Below are positions 1-6,758 of a stretch of 16,543 bases of DNA, piece by piece. The stretch's first letter is position 1. Each line of letters starts with the position of its first letter. Location: contig JASHPC010000173.1 of NCBI GenBank assembly GCA_030038335.1, positions 1-16,543 of the forward strand, read 5' to 3'. The notes beneath the pieces were generated by a model. The model ran no database searches, was not told the origin of the DNA, and saw only the letters and a list, made by a program, of their open reading frames with translations. Both the position numbers and the translations under genes were made by a program. Origin of the DNA: Vulcanimicrobiota bacterium. GTDB taxonomy: Bacteria; Vulcanimicrobiota; Vulcanimicrobiia; Vulcanimicrobiales; Vulcanimicrobiaceae.

Positions 1-796
1 CCGACGTGATGGAGTGCGGATACATGAAGAGCGCAAGGCAAGAGCCGAATGCCATCGTTGCGTACGCAAGGTCCAGCGACGGTGGCAGAAGGATCGACAC
101 CGGCTTCGTACGCGCCGCGAGCCCGGCCGCGCTCGCATTGAATACGTGCGCCCACCCGCCGAGACGCGCCGGAATGATGACGAGTGCGGCAATCACCGTC
201 GCGTAAATGAGCGTGTCCTTGACGACGGCTATGGCGGCTGGCGCGCGCAGTCCGCTCGTGACGGTGTACGCGGCGAGCAACACGAATGCGATCGTCAACG
301 CGAGCGTGCCGTTCGCGACTGCGAACGCGCCGCCAAGGTACGTGAGAACTGCCTTCATGCCAACGACTTGCAGCGCGATGTACGGGAGCGACGCAAGAAT
401 GCCGGTTGCCGCGATGGCAATCTCGAGAGACCTGCTTCCGAAGCGGTCGCGAACGAAGTCCGCGGCCGTTATGTAGTTGTTCTGGCGAGCAATCCTCCAG
501 AAACGAGTGAAGACGACGAACGCAAACGGATATGCTATCGCAGCATATGGCACAGCGTAAAAGCCAAGTGAGCCGGCACCGTACAAGAGCGCGGGCACCG
601 CAATGAACGTATACGCCGTGTAGAGATCACCTCCGATGAGGAACCATGAGATCGCGGTACCGAATCGCCGCCCGCCTAAAGCCCATTCTTCCGGATGGCG
701 CAGATTCGCCGGGCTCCAGCGTGCGGCGACGAAGCCGAGCAGCGTCACGGCGAGGACGAGCGTCGCAAAAATGACGTCCCGAGCGTGAGAGGTCAT
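1..796 (-). CDS. Sodium:solute symporter (SSS family), 3' end outside window
   Basis: Integral membrane cotransporter of the SSS family, expected to couple Na+ entry to uptake of a small organic solute; the substrate cannot be read from the sequence. I translated the minus strand from the ATG at 796-794; about 264 codons are visible and the frame stays open to the window edge. The N-terminus is one hydrophobic helix followed by a short loop with EEWALGGRRFG, the family's usual loop after TM1. Next come G-D-L-Y-T-A-Y-T-F and an FTRFWRIARQNNYITAADF stretch typical of the SSS core. The visible end is ALFMYPHSITS, matching the family's YPH motif. The start codon overlaps the stop of the upstream DUF3311 gene (ATGA), so the two are translationally coupled. 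Family assignment is secure; substrate unknown. Confidence 0.9.
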   Translation of the reverse strand, partial: MTSHARDVIFATLVLAVTLLGFVAARWSPANLRHPEEWALGGRRFGTAISWFLIGGDLYTAYTFIAVPALLYGAGSLGFYAVPYAAIAYPFAFVVFTRFWRIARQNNYITAADFVRDRFGSRSLEIAIAATGILASLPYIALQVVGMKAVLTYLGGAFAVANGTLALTIAFVLLAAYTVTSGLRAPAAIAVVKDTLIYATVIAALVIIPARLGGWAHVFNASAAGLAARTKPVSILLPPSLDLAYATMAFGSCLALFMYPHSITS

Positions 797-978
797 CGCC
801 GCGAGCGCTCCATCCAAATCACTGCGGCCAAAAGCAACGACGTCAGCGCGACCCAGATCAGTTGGTACGCGTAGAAGAATGGAAAGCCGAAAATCCGCGG
901 CTCCATGCGATCGTAGAGCGGCGGGTAGAGATACGCGACGAATGGCAGGAGGAGAAACAAATAGCGCGCTTTTGCCAT
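793..978 (-). CDS. DUF3311 small membrane protein, symporter partner
   Basis: A 61-residue protein with two predicted membrane segments (about residues 5-20 and 33-54) and a basic C-terminal tail (MERSRR). The PPLYDR...PRIFGFPFFYAYQ pattern between and into the second helix is characteristic of DUF3311 proteins. Members of this family are commonly encoded directly upstream of SSS symporters, as here, and are thought to be accessory subunits, like the small YhdT partner of PanF. That functional role is inference. Its TGA overlaps the symporter ATG. No strong Shine-Dalgarno sequence is visible before its ATG at 978. Confidence 0.88.
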   Translation of the reverse strand: MAKARYLFLLLPFVAYLYPPLYDRMEPRIFGFPFFYAYQLIWVALTSLLLAAVIWMERSRR

Positions 979-1104
979 CGGTAAGAGGGCGCTTCGCTTG
1001 CCGCCCGTTCGATTCCATGCCTGCCAAGGCAGTTGGCGGAGGCCCGGCGAACTCTATGCCAACGTTTTCGCACTCCGCGAAGGAGAGAGAGGAAACCGCA
1101 ATAC

Positions 1105-1473
1105 ATGGTCAGCCAACCCAAAGACACACCCTTTGGACTTGAGCCGAACGTCGCCGCAGGGCTCGCCTATCTCCTCACGTGGCTAGGGGGCATCATCATG
1201 CTCGTCGGCGGCGGGACAAACAAGTTCGTGCGATTTGCGGCAGCGCAGTCGATCGTACTGTGGGTAGGATGGTGGATCGTCGACGTCGCCGTCTTCTGGG
1301 TCATCTTCCCGATGCTCCACCTGTGGCTTCTGACGGTTCCGCTATCGATGCTCTGGTCGGTGCTTGCGCTCGTTTTGTGGCTGTGGACCTTCATCTCCGG
1401 ATTCCAGGGGAAGGAAGTTCGCGTTCCCATCGCCGCCAGCATCACGGACAGTCTGTTCAAAGCATCCACGTAA
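1105..1473 (+). CDS. DUF4870-like membrane protein
   Basis: A 122-residue membrane protein of unknown function. It contains NVAAGLAYLLTWLGGIIMLV (TM1), then the hallmark KFVRFAAAQSIVLW segment running into a long hydrophobic region (about residues 43-98, two or three helices). It ends with ISGFQGKEVRVPIAASI, resembling the family's usual aYqGe.f.lPi..di ending. This pattern matches DUF4870 (TIC20-like) small membrane proteins. I chose the ATG at 1105 because the protein then begins with the family's short polar N-terminus and a purine-rich GAGAGAGG lies about 12 bases upstream; an in-frame ATG at 1033 would add 24 atypical residues. It ends six bases before the end of the converging gene on the other strand. 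Confidence 0.75.
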   Translation: MVSQPKDTPFGLEPNVAAGLAYLLTWLGGIIMLVGGGTNKFVRFAAAQSIVLWVGWWIVDVAVFWVIFPMLHLWLLTVPLSMLWSVLALVLWLWTFISGFQGKEVRVPIAASITDSLFKAST

Positions 1474-1479
1474 GGGAGT

Positions 1480-2148
1480 TCACGGCGACCAGTCCCCAGC
1501 TCCGGCTGTGTTCGCCTGGAAGCCTCGCCAAACGTTCGCGGGCATAAGCGTTCCCGTCGCTGCGTTCTCGTAAAGAACGTCAATGAGAGTCCCGGCGCCC
1601 AATGCGTTCGGCGGGATTCCGCTTGCGTCGCCAGGTCCGCTTTCGCCGTCGTCCGGGGTTGCATCGATCACGCCGGCTGCGATAGCGTACGGCGGCACGC
1701 GTAGGGTGCGGAAGACGACTTCCTCACCGCGCTGCGCCACGACGCTCCCGTTTCTGTCGCTGACACGGGCTTGAAGACGGGCGAGGACGCGACCCTCGAC
1801 GACCGCATCGTTCTCCTGGCCGAAGCTCGAACACCCGGCGGAAGCGCACGCAGTCGGTTCCGGCGTCGAGAACGTGACGCTCTCATCAGCGTCCAGCGCA
1901 CACGGTGTCGAGTCGCCGGACGCGCACGTCGTCACCGGCGACGGAACGGGCGCGGGAAGCGACGCTCCTCGCGATGCGGCGTCGGCGACGATCGCCTGTG
2001 CATGTTGGAGCGCATCGGCCAGCGCGGTCGCGGCGGCAGCGAGGCCGCGCCGATGCGCTGCAGTCACCGCAAGTGCCGCCGACGCCTGAAGCATCGTTTC
2101 GGCTAACGCGGTGCAAGCGATGCAAAGAAAGACTGTGCGAAGAAGCAT
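1480..2148 (-). CDS. Exported protein of unknown function, possible pilin-like protein
   Basis: A 222-residue protein that I cannot assign to a named family. It opens with a hydrophobic, probably membrane-inserted N-terminus (MLLRTVFLCIACTALAET...) followed by an Ala-rich helix to about residue 60. Counting from C12, the sequence TALAE places a Glu at the +5 position used by type IV pilins, but Cys rather than Gly precedes the cut site and the leader is hydrophobic, so this is only suggestive. Residues 65-110 are rich in Pro, Ser and Asp and hold five cysteines. The C-terminal half (about 120-222) looks like a folded extracytoplasmic domain. It starts three bases after the stop of the prepilin-like gene, so the two are almost certainly co-transcribed and may belong to one secretion or pilus-like apparatus. 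Confidence 0.6.
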   Translation of the reverse strand: MLLRTVFLCIACTALAETMLQASAALAVTAAHRRGLAAAATALADALQHAQAIVADAASRGASLPAPVPSPVTTCASGDSTPCALDADESVTFSTPEPTACASAGCSSFGQENDAVVEGRVLARLQARVSDRNGSVVAQRGEEVVFRTLRVPPYAIAAGVIDATPDDGESGPGDASGIPPNALGAGTLIDVLYENAATGTLMPANVWRGFQANTAGAGDWSP

Positions 2149-2151
2149 GCG

Positions 2152-2595
2152 CTACGGTGCTCCCGTCGGCGCCGGAACCAGCGTGGGAAGAACGACGGTG
2201 CTTCCCGGAACGGGAACGGGCGGCGGAAACGTTGCGGATAACGAGCGCCGCACGGTCGCTGGGCCATTCGCTGCAACGACCGTCACGACGACCTCAACGG
2301 CTCCGTCCGGCAATGCCGCCGTCTGCAGCGAGAGCGTCGCAGGGAGCGGCGAGCCACTCGGAAGTGGTAGGCTTGTCGCAATCGCTGCCGGCTCTAGCGT
2401 AGCCCCTTCGTATTTGAGAAGGTTGCGCGCGGCGCGCAACTCGCGCTGAAGCGCAGCGTCCATCGCAGCGCGTGCGGGGTCGGGTCCGAAGTGCGCGTTC
2501 GCGGCAGCGATTGCCGAAAGCGCGGCGCCGAGCAGTATCGCAACGATCGCTGTCGCTACGATCGCTTCTATCAGCGCTTGACCGCGTTGCCCCAC
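2152..2595 (-). CDS. Type IV prepilin-like protein (short GQ|ALIE leader)
   Basis: A 147-residue protein starting at GTG 2595-2593. The N-terminus MGQRG-QALIEAIVATAIVAIL is a textbook class III leader: a five-residue basic leader, Gly at -1, Glu at +5 and an unbroken hydrophobic helix of about 20 residues. It would be cut by a prepilin peptidase (PilD type) after G5. The body contains an amphipathic helix (ALQRELRAARNLLKY) continuing the pilin stalk. The last ~25 residues form a Pro-rich tail (PPPVPVPGSTVVLP...). The reading frame is open far upstream, but upstream residues lack any pilin character and the leader fits exactly at this GTG. The start overlaps the 3' end of the acyltransferase gene by 25 bases, implying translational coupling. 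It probably is a minor pilin or pseudopilin; its apparatus is not encoded here. Confidence 0.75.
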   Translation of the reverse strand: MGQRGQALIEAIVATAIVAILLGAALSAIAAANAHFGPDPARAAMDAALQRELRAARNLLKYEGATLEPAAIATSLPLPSGSPLPATLSLQTAALPDGAVEVVVTVVAANGPATVRRSLSATFPPPVPVPGSTVVLPTLVPAPTGAP

Positions 2596-3752
2596 GATTG
2601 AAGAAGTGCCCGAAATCGCGGCGGATCGGGCAATCGGAGTAACGGCCTTTCGAACCCGTACGTGATCAGCGTCGCAAGCATAATTGCCGCAAGAGAGGCG
2701 ACGATCGTGAAGAGCGCTTGCCAATGCGGACTTGCGTGCGGATCCCCCGTGTACGGGGGAATGTGAATGCGGAGGAGCTCTCGCGCGACGACCTGGTGAT
2801 AAAGGTAGAGATTGTAGGAAATCGCTCCGAGGAACATGAGGACGCGATTCGCGAGCGAGAGTTGAAGTAGGCGCGGGCTCCAGAGCGCTCCCAGCGCGAT
2901 AGCGGCAAACGCAAAGCCGAAATACTCGCGGCGTCCGATCTGCCACACGGAGGCCCATTGGTCGTGATGGCGATATGCGAAGAGATTTTGCAGGAGCAGG
3001 ATTGCCGCGACGCTTCCGCCAGCGAACAGAAAGGGCGCAAGGCGCTGCACGACGCGCTTTCCTTCATGATTGAGTCGTGACGAGCGGCAGTATATCCAAG
3101 AGGCAAGCATGCCACACGCGAAGACGTCGAGATAGCCGGGCAGATTTTCGCTGTACGGTACGAAGAGCGCGTGATAGCAGCAGACGGAGAGCGACGCTCT
3201 CCAAGCAACCGCTGCGAGAATCATCGCCGCCGCCGTCAGCCACGGCGATCGCGAAAAGAAAAGCCAGAGCAGCGGAAAGAGCAGGTAGAATTCGACCTCG
3301 ACGGCGAGCGTCCACAAGACTCCGTTGATCGAGCCGTACGTTGCGGGAAACCACGTGTGAATGAAGAGCAGATGCGTCGCGATCGCTTGCGCCGCAGGCG
3401 TCGAGTCTTGCGTCTGCGCATAGCCGATTGCATACATGAGGGCGATCGAAAGCACGTAGGAAGGGACGATCTTGATGCATCGCCGCCAGACGAAGTGTCT
3501 CCATGACGGTGGCGTCGCCTGGTGCGCGATCGCTCTCGCGAACGGATACGAAATGACGAGTCCGCTCAAGAAGAAGAATAGATGAACGCCGATGAAGCCG
3601 GTCTCGGGCACGAACTCGAGCCACGGTGCCGGCGCCGGCAACCACGTTATCTCCCAAACGTGGTACCAAAGCACGAGGAGTACCGCGACGCCGCGAAGGC
3701 CGTCGAGAACGGAAAGCCGCTCCTCTTCGTACAGGGTGCCGCTCGCAGCCAC
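2571..3752 (-). CDS. Acyltransferase family 3 (OafA/YrhL-like) membrane enzyme
   Basis: A multipass inner-membrane O-acyltransferase that would modify a sugar, polysaccharide or other envelope molecule; the acceptor is unknown. From the GTG at 3752 it has 393 residues. It shows the family landmarks in order: LDGLRGVAVLLVLWYH near residues 16-31 with the catalytic His at 31, GFIGVHLFFFLSGLVIS, the basic RRCIKIVPSYVLS loop, LWTLAVEVEFYLLFP with the conserved Glu, and about ten hydrophobic segments overall. Longer in-frame ATG starts exist at 3827 and 3797, but they add an untypical leader and would lie over or upstream of a good promoter. A TATAGT -10 box ends six bases before the GTG, which favours a leaderless mRNA beginning at this codon. 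It is the first gene of an operon with two exported, pilin-like genes. Confidence 0.85.
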   Translation of the reverse strand: MAASGTLYEEERLSVLDGLRGVAVLLVLWYHVWEITWLPAPAPWLEFVPETGFIGVHLFFFLSGLVISYPFARAIAHQATPPSWRHFVWRRCIKIVPSYVLSIALMYAIGYAQTQDSTPAAQAIATHLLFIHTWFPATYGSINGVLWTLAVEVEFYLLFPLLWLFFSRSPWLTAAAMILAAVAWRASLSVCCYHALFVPYSENLPGYLDVFACGMLASWIYCRSSRLNHEGKRVVQRLAPFLFAGGSVAAILLLQNLFAYRHHDQWASVWQIGRREYFGFAFAAIALGALWSPRLLQLSLANRVLMFLGAISYNLYLYHQVVARELLRIHIPPYTGDPHASPHWQALFTIVASLAAIMLATLITYGFERPLLRLPDPPRFRALLQSWGNAVKR

Positions 3753-3758
3753 GTTCGC

Positions 3759-3788
3759 ACTATAGCACGCGGGGAAGGGCGCACTCAA
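3759..3788 (-). promoter_or_regulatory. Sigma70-type promoter for the acyltransferase operon
   Basis: Reading the minus strand, TTGAGT (3788-3783) is followed by an 18-base spacer and TATAGT (3764-3759). Six bases later comes the in-frame GTG at 3752. A transcript starting at the usual distance from the -10 box would begin at or within a base or two of the GTG, leaving no room for a ribosome binding site. The boxes resemble the two other promoters I see in this window (TTGACG/TATACT and TTGACG/TATAGT). Confidence 0.6.
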
Positions 3789-3828
3789 AAAGGGCATGAC
3801 CTGCGGTTTCCGTATTAACGGAGACATC

Positions 3829-5595
3829 GTGGCGATCGCGGTCTATCAAGGCGTCGACGGAGCGTATTCTCAGCTCGTTCTCGAGCACTTCATGCGCGAG
3901 CGTGGCATTGCCGGAAGCACGCTAGGCGTGCCAAGTTATCGAGAACTGGTAACGCTGCTCTCGAGTCTTCGTGGCGACTTCGGCGTCATTCCGATCGAGA
4001 ACGCGATCGGCGGAACCGTGCGCGAAGCATACGATCTGATCGGAGAGTTCGAGCTTTCGCCGGTTGCGGAGATACTGTGGCGCGTCGATCATCGTTTGCT
4101 AGGCGTACGTGGCGCGACGCTTCGCGACGTGCGCGAAGTGCTCGCGCACCCGCTCGTGATCGCCGAGTGTGGTAAGTTTCTCGCTGGGCTCGAGCATGCG
4201 CGTGCGATTCCTTGTGAAGACACGGGCGTGGCCGCAAGGGAGGTTGCGCGAGGCGGGAGTCCGGAGATCGCCGCGCTCGCGCCCCCTTCTGCTGCGACCT
4301 TGTACGGCCTCATCGAGCTTGCGGCGCACTGCGCGGATCATCCCGCGACGTACACGCGCTTTCTCATCGTGCGTCCGAAACACGGATCTCTTCCCGGGTT
4401 GGCGCGGGCCAGCGATGCGCGGAGAAAGACCTCCCTCATCTTCGCAGTCGAGGAGCGCACGGGGTCGCTCGCGCGTTGTCTCTCGATTCTTGCCGAATCT
4501 GGAATCAATGGCGACAAGCTCGAATCAAAGCCGTATCTGGGTCATGGCGCGGAGCGCATCTTTTACATCGACTTCGACGGAGACGTCGATGACTCGGCAG
4601 TCGCGGCAGCGCTCGCGAACCTACGCTCGGCGTGCAAATCGCTTGCCGTTCTGGGGAGTTACGACGCGCACGTCGGTGAGCCGGTTGGAACGCCGGCAGG
4701 GGTAACGCCGTCGCTAGAACGCGTGCCCGAGCATCGAGTCGTCGAGCCGATCATCGTTCAAGTCGAGTCGCCGTTTCCTCGCGTCGCAAGGCCAAGCAAA
4801 CCCCACGGCACGGTGCTGCGCGTCGGAAACGTGCGCATCGGAGACGGCGAGTTCGTCATCATCGCTGGACCGTGCTCGATCGAGTCGCGCGAGCAAATTC
4901 TCGAGACGGCTCGCGAGGTTGCAGCGCGGGGCGCCATCATGCTTCGGGGAGGCGCGTTCAAACCGCGAACGAGTCCCTACGCGTTCCAAGGACTTGGATG
5001 GGAGGGCGTAACGCTGCTCGCCGAAGCCGGTCGCGCCAGCGGGCTTCCAACCGTCAGCGAAGTGATGACGGTCGACCAAGTCTCGCGGATGGCCGAGCAC
5101 GTCGACGTCCTCCAAATAGGCGCGCGCAACATGCAGAACTTCGATCTTCTCAAAGCGGTGGGACGCGCAGGCCGTCCCGTGCTGCTGAAGCGCGGTTTCT
5201 CGGCGACCATCGACGAGCTGCTCGCTGCCGCCGAGTACATCTTAGCGGAGGGCAATCCGAACGTCATGCTGTGCGAACGGGGAATTCGCACGTTCGAGTC
5301 GGCAACGCGGAATACACTCGATCTCTCCGCCGTTCCGGTTCTCCGCGAACGCTCGCACCTTCCGGTGCTCGTCGATCCGAGCCACGGAGTCGGCGTGCGA
5401 CGCTGGATTCGTCCCCTCTGTCGGGCTGCGAAGGCGGTTGGAGCGCACGGCCTTCTCGTCGAGGTGCATCCGAATCCGCCGGAAGCGAAGAGCGACAAGG
5501 ACCAGGCGCTCACGTTTGCCGATTTCAGTGAAATCGTTGAGGATCTCGCGCAGATTCCAATTCCGCTGGCCGATCTCGTCCGAGCAGGAGAGTGA
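3829..5595 (+). CDS. Fused prephenate dehydratase-ACT-DAHP synthase
   Basis: A 588-residue fusion of two aromatic pathway enzymes. Residues 2-182 are prephenate dehydratase (prephenate to phenylpyruvate, for Phe): PIENAIGGTV at 55-64 and the catalytic TRF at 176-178. Residues ~200-280 are an ACT regulatory domain, with GSLARCLSIL and the Phe-site motif as ESKP (usual ESRP) at 232-235. After a ~45-residue Pro-containing linker, residues ~325-575 form a DAHP synthase of the AroA-beta/KDO8P-synthase-like class (PEP + erythrose-4-phosphate). It has AGPCSIES (346-353), RGGAFKPRTSPYAFQG (373-388), LQIGARNMQN (428-437), LLKRG, CERGIRTFE, DPSHG (516-520) and VEVHP; the metal ligands Cys, His and Glu are all present. 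I prefer GTG 3829 (GGAG five bases upstream, PDT-like AIAVYQG start) over the ATG at 3796. It overlaps aroH. Confidence 0.93.
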   Translation: MAIAVYQGVDGAYSQLVLEHFMRERGIAGSTLGVPSYRELVTLLSSLRGDFGVIPIENAIGGTVREAYDLIGEFELSPVAEILWRVDHRLLGVRGATLRDVREVLAHPLVIAECGKFLAGLEHARAIPCEDTGVAAREVARGGSPEIAALAPPSAATLYGLIELAAHCADHPATYTRFLIVRPKHGSLPGLARASDARRKTSLIFAVEERTGSLARCLSILAESGINGDKLESKPYLGHGAERIFYIDFDGDVDDSAVAAALANLRSACKSLAVLGSYDAHVGEPVGTPAGVTPSLERVPEHRVVEPIIVQVESPFPRVARPSKPHGTVLRVGNVRIGDGEFVIIAGPCSIESREQILETAREVAARGAIMLRGGAFKPRTSPYAFQGLGWEGVTLLAEAGRASGLPTVSEVMTVDQVSRMAEHVDVLQIGARNMQNFDLLKAVGRAGRPVLLKRGFSATIDELLAAAEYILAEGNPNVMLCERGIRTFESATRNTLDLSAVPVLRERSHLPVLVDPSHGVGVRRWIRPLCRAAKAVGAHGLLVEVHPNPPEAKSDKDQALTFADFSEIVEDLAQIPIPLADLVRAGE

Positions 5596-5954
5596 TCCGC
5601 GGCGTACGTGGCGCCATCACCGTGGACGCAGACGATCGCGATGCCATCCTGTTCGCGACGAAACGGCTTCTGCGTGAGATGGCGACGCGAAACGGCGTGG
5701 AGACGGATGCAATCGCGTCGATTCTCTTTAGCTTGACGCCCGATCTACGGGCGGTCTTCCCGGCACTTGGGGCTCGAGAGCTCGGCTGGGTGCACGTGCC
5801 TATGCTGCACTTCAGTGAAGTCGACGTTCCAGGATCGTTGGGGCGCGTCATTCGGGTGCTCATGCACGTGAATACCGACCGCGCGCAGTCGGAGGTCGAG
5901 CACGTCTATCTGGACGGCGCGAGCGTCTTGCGCCCCGATCTTTCGCGGCCGTGA
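5592..5954 (+). CDS. aroH: Chorismate mutase, AroH type
   Basis: A 120-residue trimeric-type (Bacillus subtilis-like) chorismate mutase converting chorismate to prephenate, the branch-point substrate for the enzymes on either side. The start RGVRGAIT carries the active-site Arg (R6, equivalent to B. subtilis Arg7). HFSEVD holds the active-site Glu (E76, equivalent to Glu78; the neighbouring Cys75 of B. subtilis is Ser here). IRVLMHVNTD holds R88 (Arg90), HVYLDGA holds Tyr106 (Tyr108), and the protein ends with the family signature VLRPDL. Its GTG start shares a GTGA junction with the stop of the fusion gene, and its own stop makes a second GTGA with tyrA, so all three are translationally coupled. 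AGGAG lies just before the start. Confidence 0.95.
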   Translation: MIRGVRGAITVDADDRDAILFATKRLLREMATRNGVETDAIASILFSLTPDLRAVFPALGARELGWVHVPMLHFSEVDVPGSLGRVIRVLMHVNTDRAQSEVEHVYLDGASVLRPDLSRP

Positions 5955-6700
5955 TCGGCATTCTCGGAACGGGACTCATCGGCACCTCGATCGGCCTGCG
6001 CGCCAGAGCGAACGGCGAGCGAGTTCTCGGACACGATGCCGTCGCTGCACATGCTCGGCAAGCGCGGGAACGCGGAGGGATCGATGACGCCGTGTCGCGC
6101 GAGACGCTCTACGAACGGTGTGACGTCGTCGTCATCTCGACGCCGCCGGGAGCGACGTGCGAGGAGCTTCGGCGGATTGCCGCTGCGGGACACGCATGCT
6201 CGCTGATCGCCGACGTCGCATCCGTCAAGGAGCCGGTGCTACGGGCCGCAGCCGGCGTGAGAGCCTTCGTAGCGACTCATCCCTTTGCGGGAAGAGAACG
6301 GAGCGGCCCGGGCGGCGCCGATGCGGCGTTATTCGAAGGATGCTGGTGGGCGTACGTCCCGACCGGCGACCGAGCGCTCGAAGCTCGAGTACATGCCTTT
6401 GCGACCAGTATGGGTGCAAAACCGTTCGCTTGCGAAGCCGCGTTGCACGACCGCATAGTAGCGGTCACGTCGCACCTGCCTCAGCTGCTTGCATGGGAGC
6501 TTGCCGAGCGGATGGGCGAGATCGACGCCGGTTTCGAACAGTACTGCGGACCGGCGGGACGGGAGGTCTTGCGCCTCGCGCGCTCGTCGCGAGAGCTGTG
6601 GGACGAGATCGTGCAGGCGAACGCCAATAACGTCCGCCACGAGGCCCGCGAGCTGGCGCGCCGGCTGCTGCGCTCCGTTGACGAGGCGAAAATGCCCTGA
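5951..6700 (+). CDS. tyrA: Prephenate dehydrogenase
   Basis: Oxidative decarboxylation of prephenate to 4-hydroxyphenylpyruvate, the step committed to tyrosine. The 249-residue protein starts (GTG) directly with the Rossmann fold: GILGTGLIGTSIG at 3-15 and an acidic residue at the end of the second strand (VLGHD, D29) that favours NAD+ over NADP+. VVISTPP, ADVASVKEP (88-95), ATHPFAGRE with the catalytic His110, and SHLPQLLA (174-181) follow. LARSSRELWDEIVQAN near the C-terminus corresponds to the usual RI..S.pelW..I...N. It lacks a C-terminal ACT domain, so Tyr feedback must act elsewhere or be absent. It is co-transcribed with the fusion gene and aroH, and its last codons contain the promoter of the following ribosomal operon. 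Confidence 0.94.
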   Translation: MIGILGTGLIGTSIGLRARANGERVLGHDAVAAHARQARERGGIDDAVSRETLYERCDVVVISTPPGATCEELRRIAAAGHACSLIADVASVKEPVLRAAAGVRAFVATHPFAGRERSGPGGADAALFEGCWWAYVPTGDRALEARVHAFATSMGAKPFACEAALHDRIVAVTSHLPQLLAWELAERMGEIDAGFEQYCGPAGREVLRLARSSRELWDEIVQANANNVRHEARELARRLLRSVDEAKMP

Positions 6701-6706
6701 TATACT
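6678..6706 (+). promoter_or_regulatory. Strong sigma70-type promoter of the str operon
   Basis: TTGACG (6678-6683), a 17-base spacer and TATACT (6701-6706) match the consensus at 5/6 and 5/6 positions with optimal spacing. The -35 box and spacer lie inside the last codons of tyrA and the -10 box follows immediately after its stop. Initiation near 6713 would leave a leader of about 45 bases before rpsL. Its presence means ribosomal genes need not depend on aromatic-operon transcription. Confidence 0.78.
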
Positions 6707-6758
6707 GCCCCAGGTCCCGAGCCAGCGCAGCGTGGCCCATCTTTCTCTGTGAGCAAAA

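Noticed and set aside
14..571. 185-codon plus-strand open frame at the left end
   Set aside because: Arg-rich with no family resemblance, and opposite a clear SSS symporter reading frame.
1007..1081. Short inverted repeats (CTGCC/GGCAG, TTCGC/GCGAA) between the divergent DUF3311 and DUF4870 genes as an operator
   Set aside because: Five-base arms of this kind occur by chance in GC-rich DNA, no regulator gene is nearby, and no confident promoter could be placed with them.
3800..3826. TATTAA at 3813-3818 as -10 box of the aromatic operon
   Set aside because: No -35-like sequence at the right distance, and the start site would fall after the GGAG that serves the GTG; the true promoter of this operon remains unidentified.
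3796..3828. ATG at 3796 as start of the fusion gene
   Set aside because: It adds 11 residues not seen in prephenate dehydratases and lacks a spaced Shine-Dalgarno sequence; GTG 3829 has GGAG and gives the expected N-terminus.
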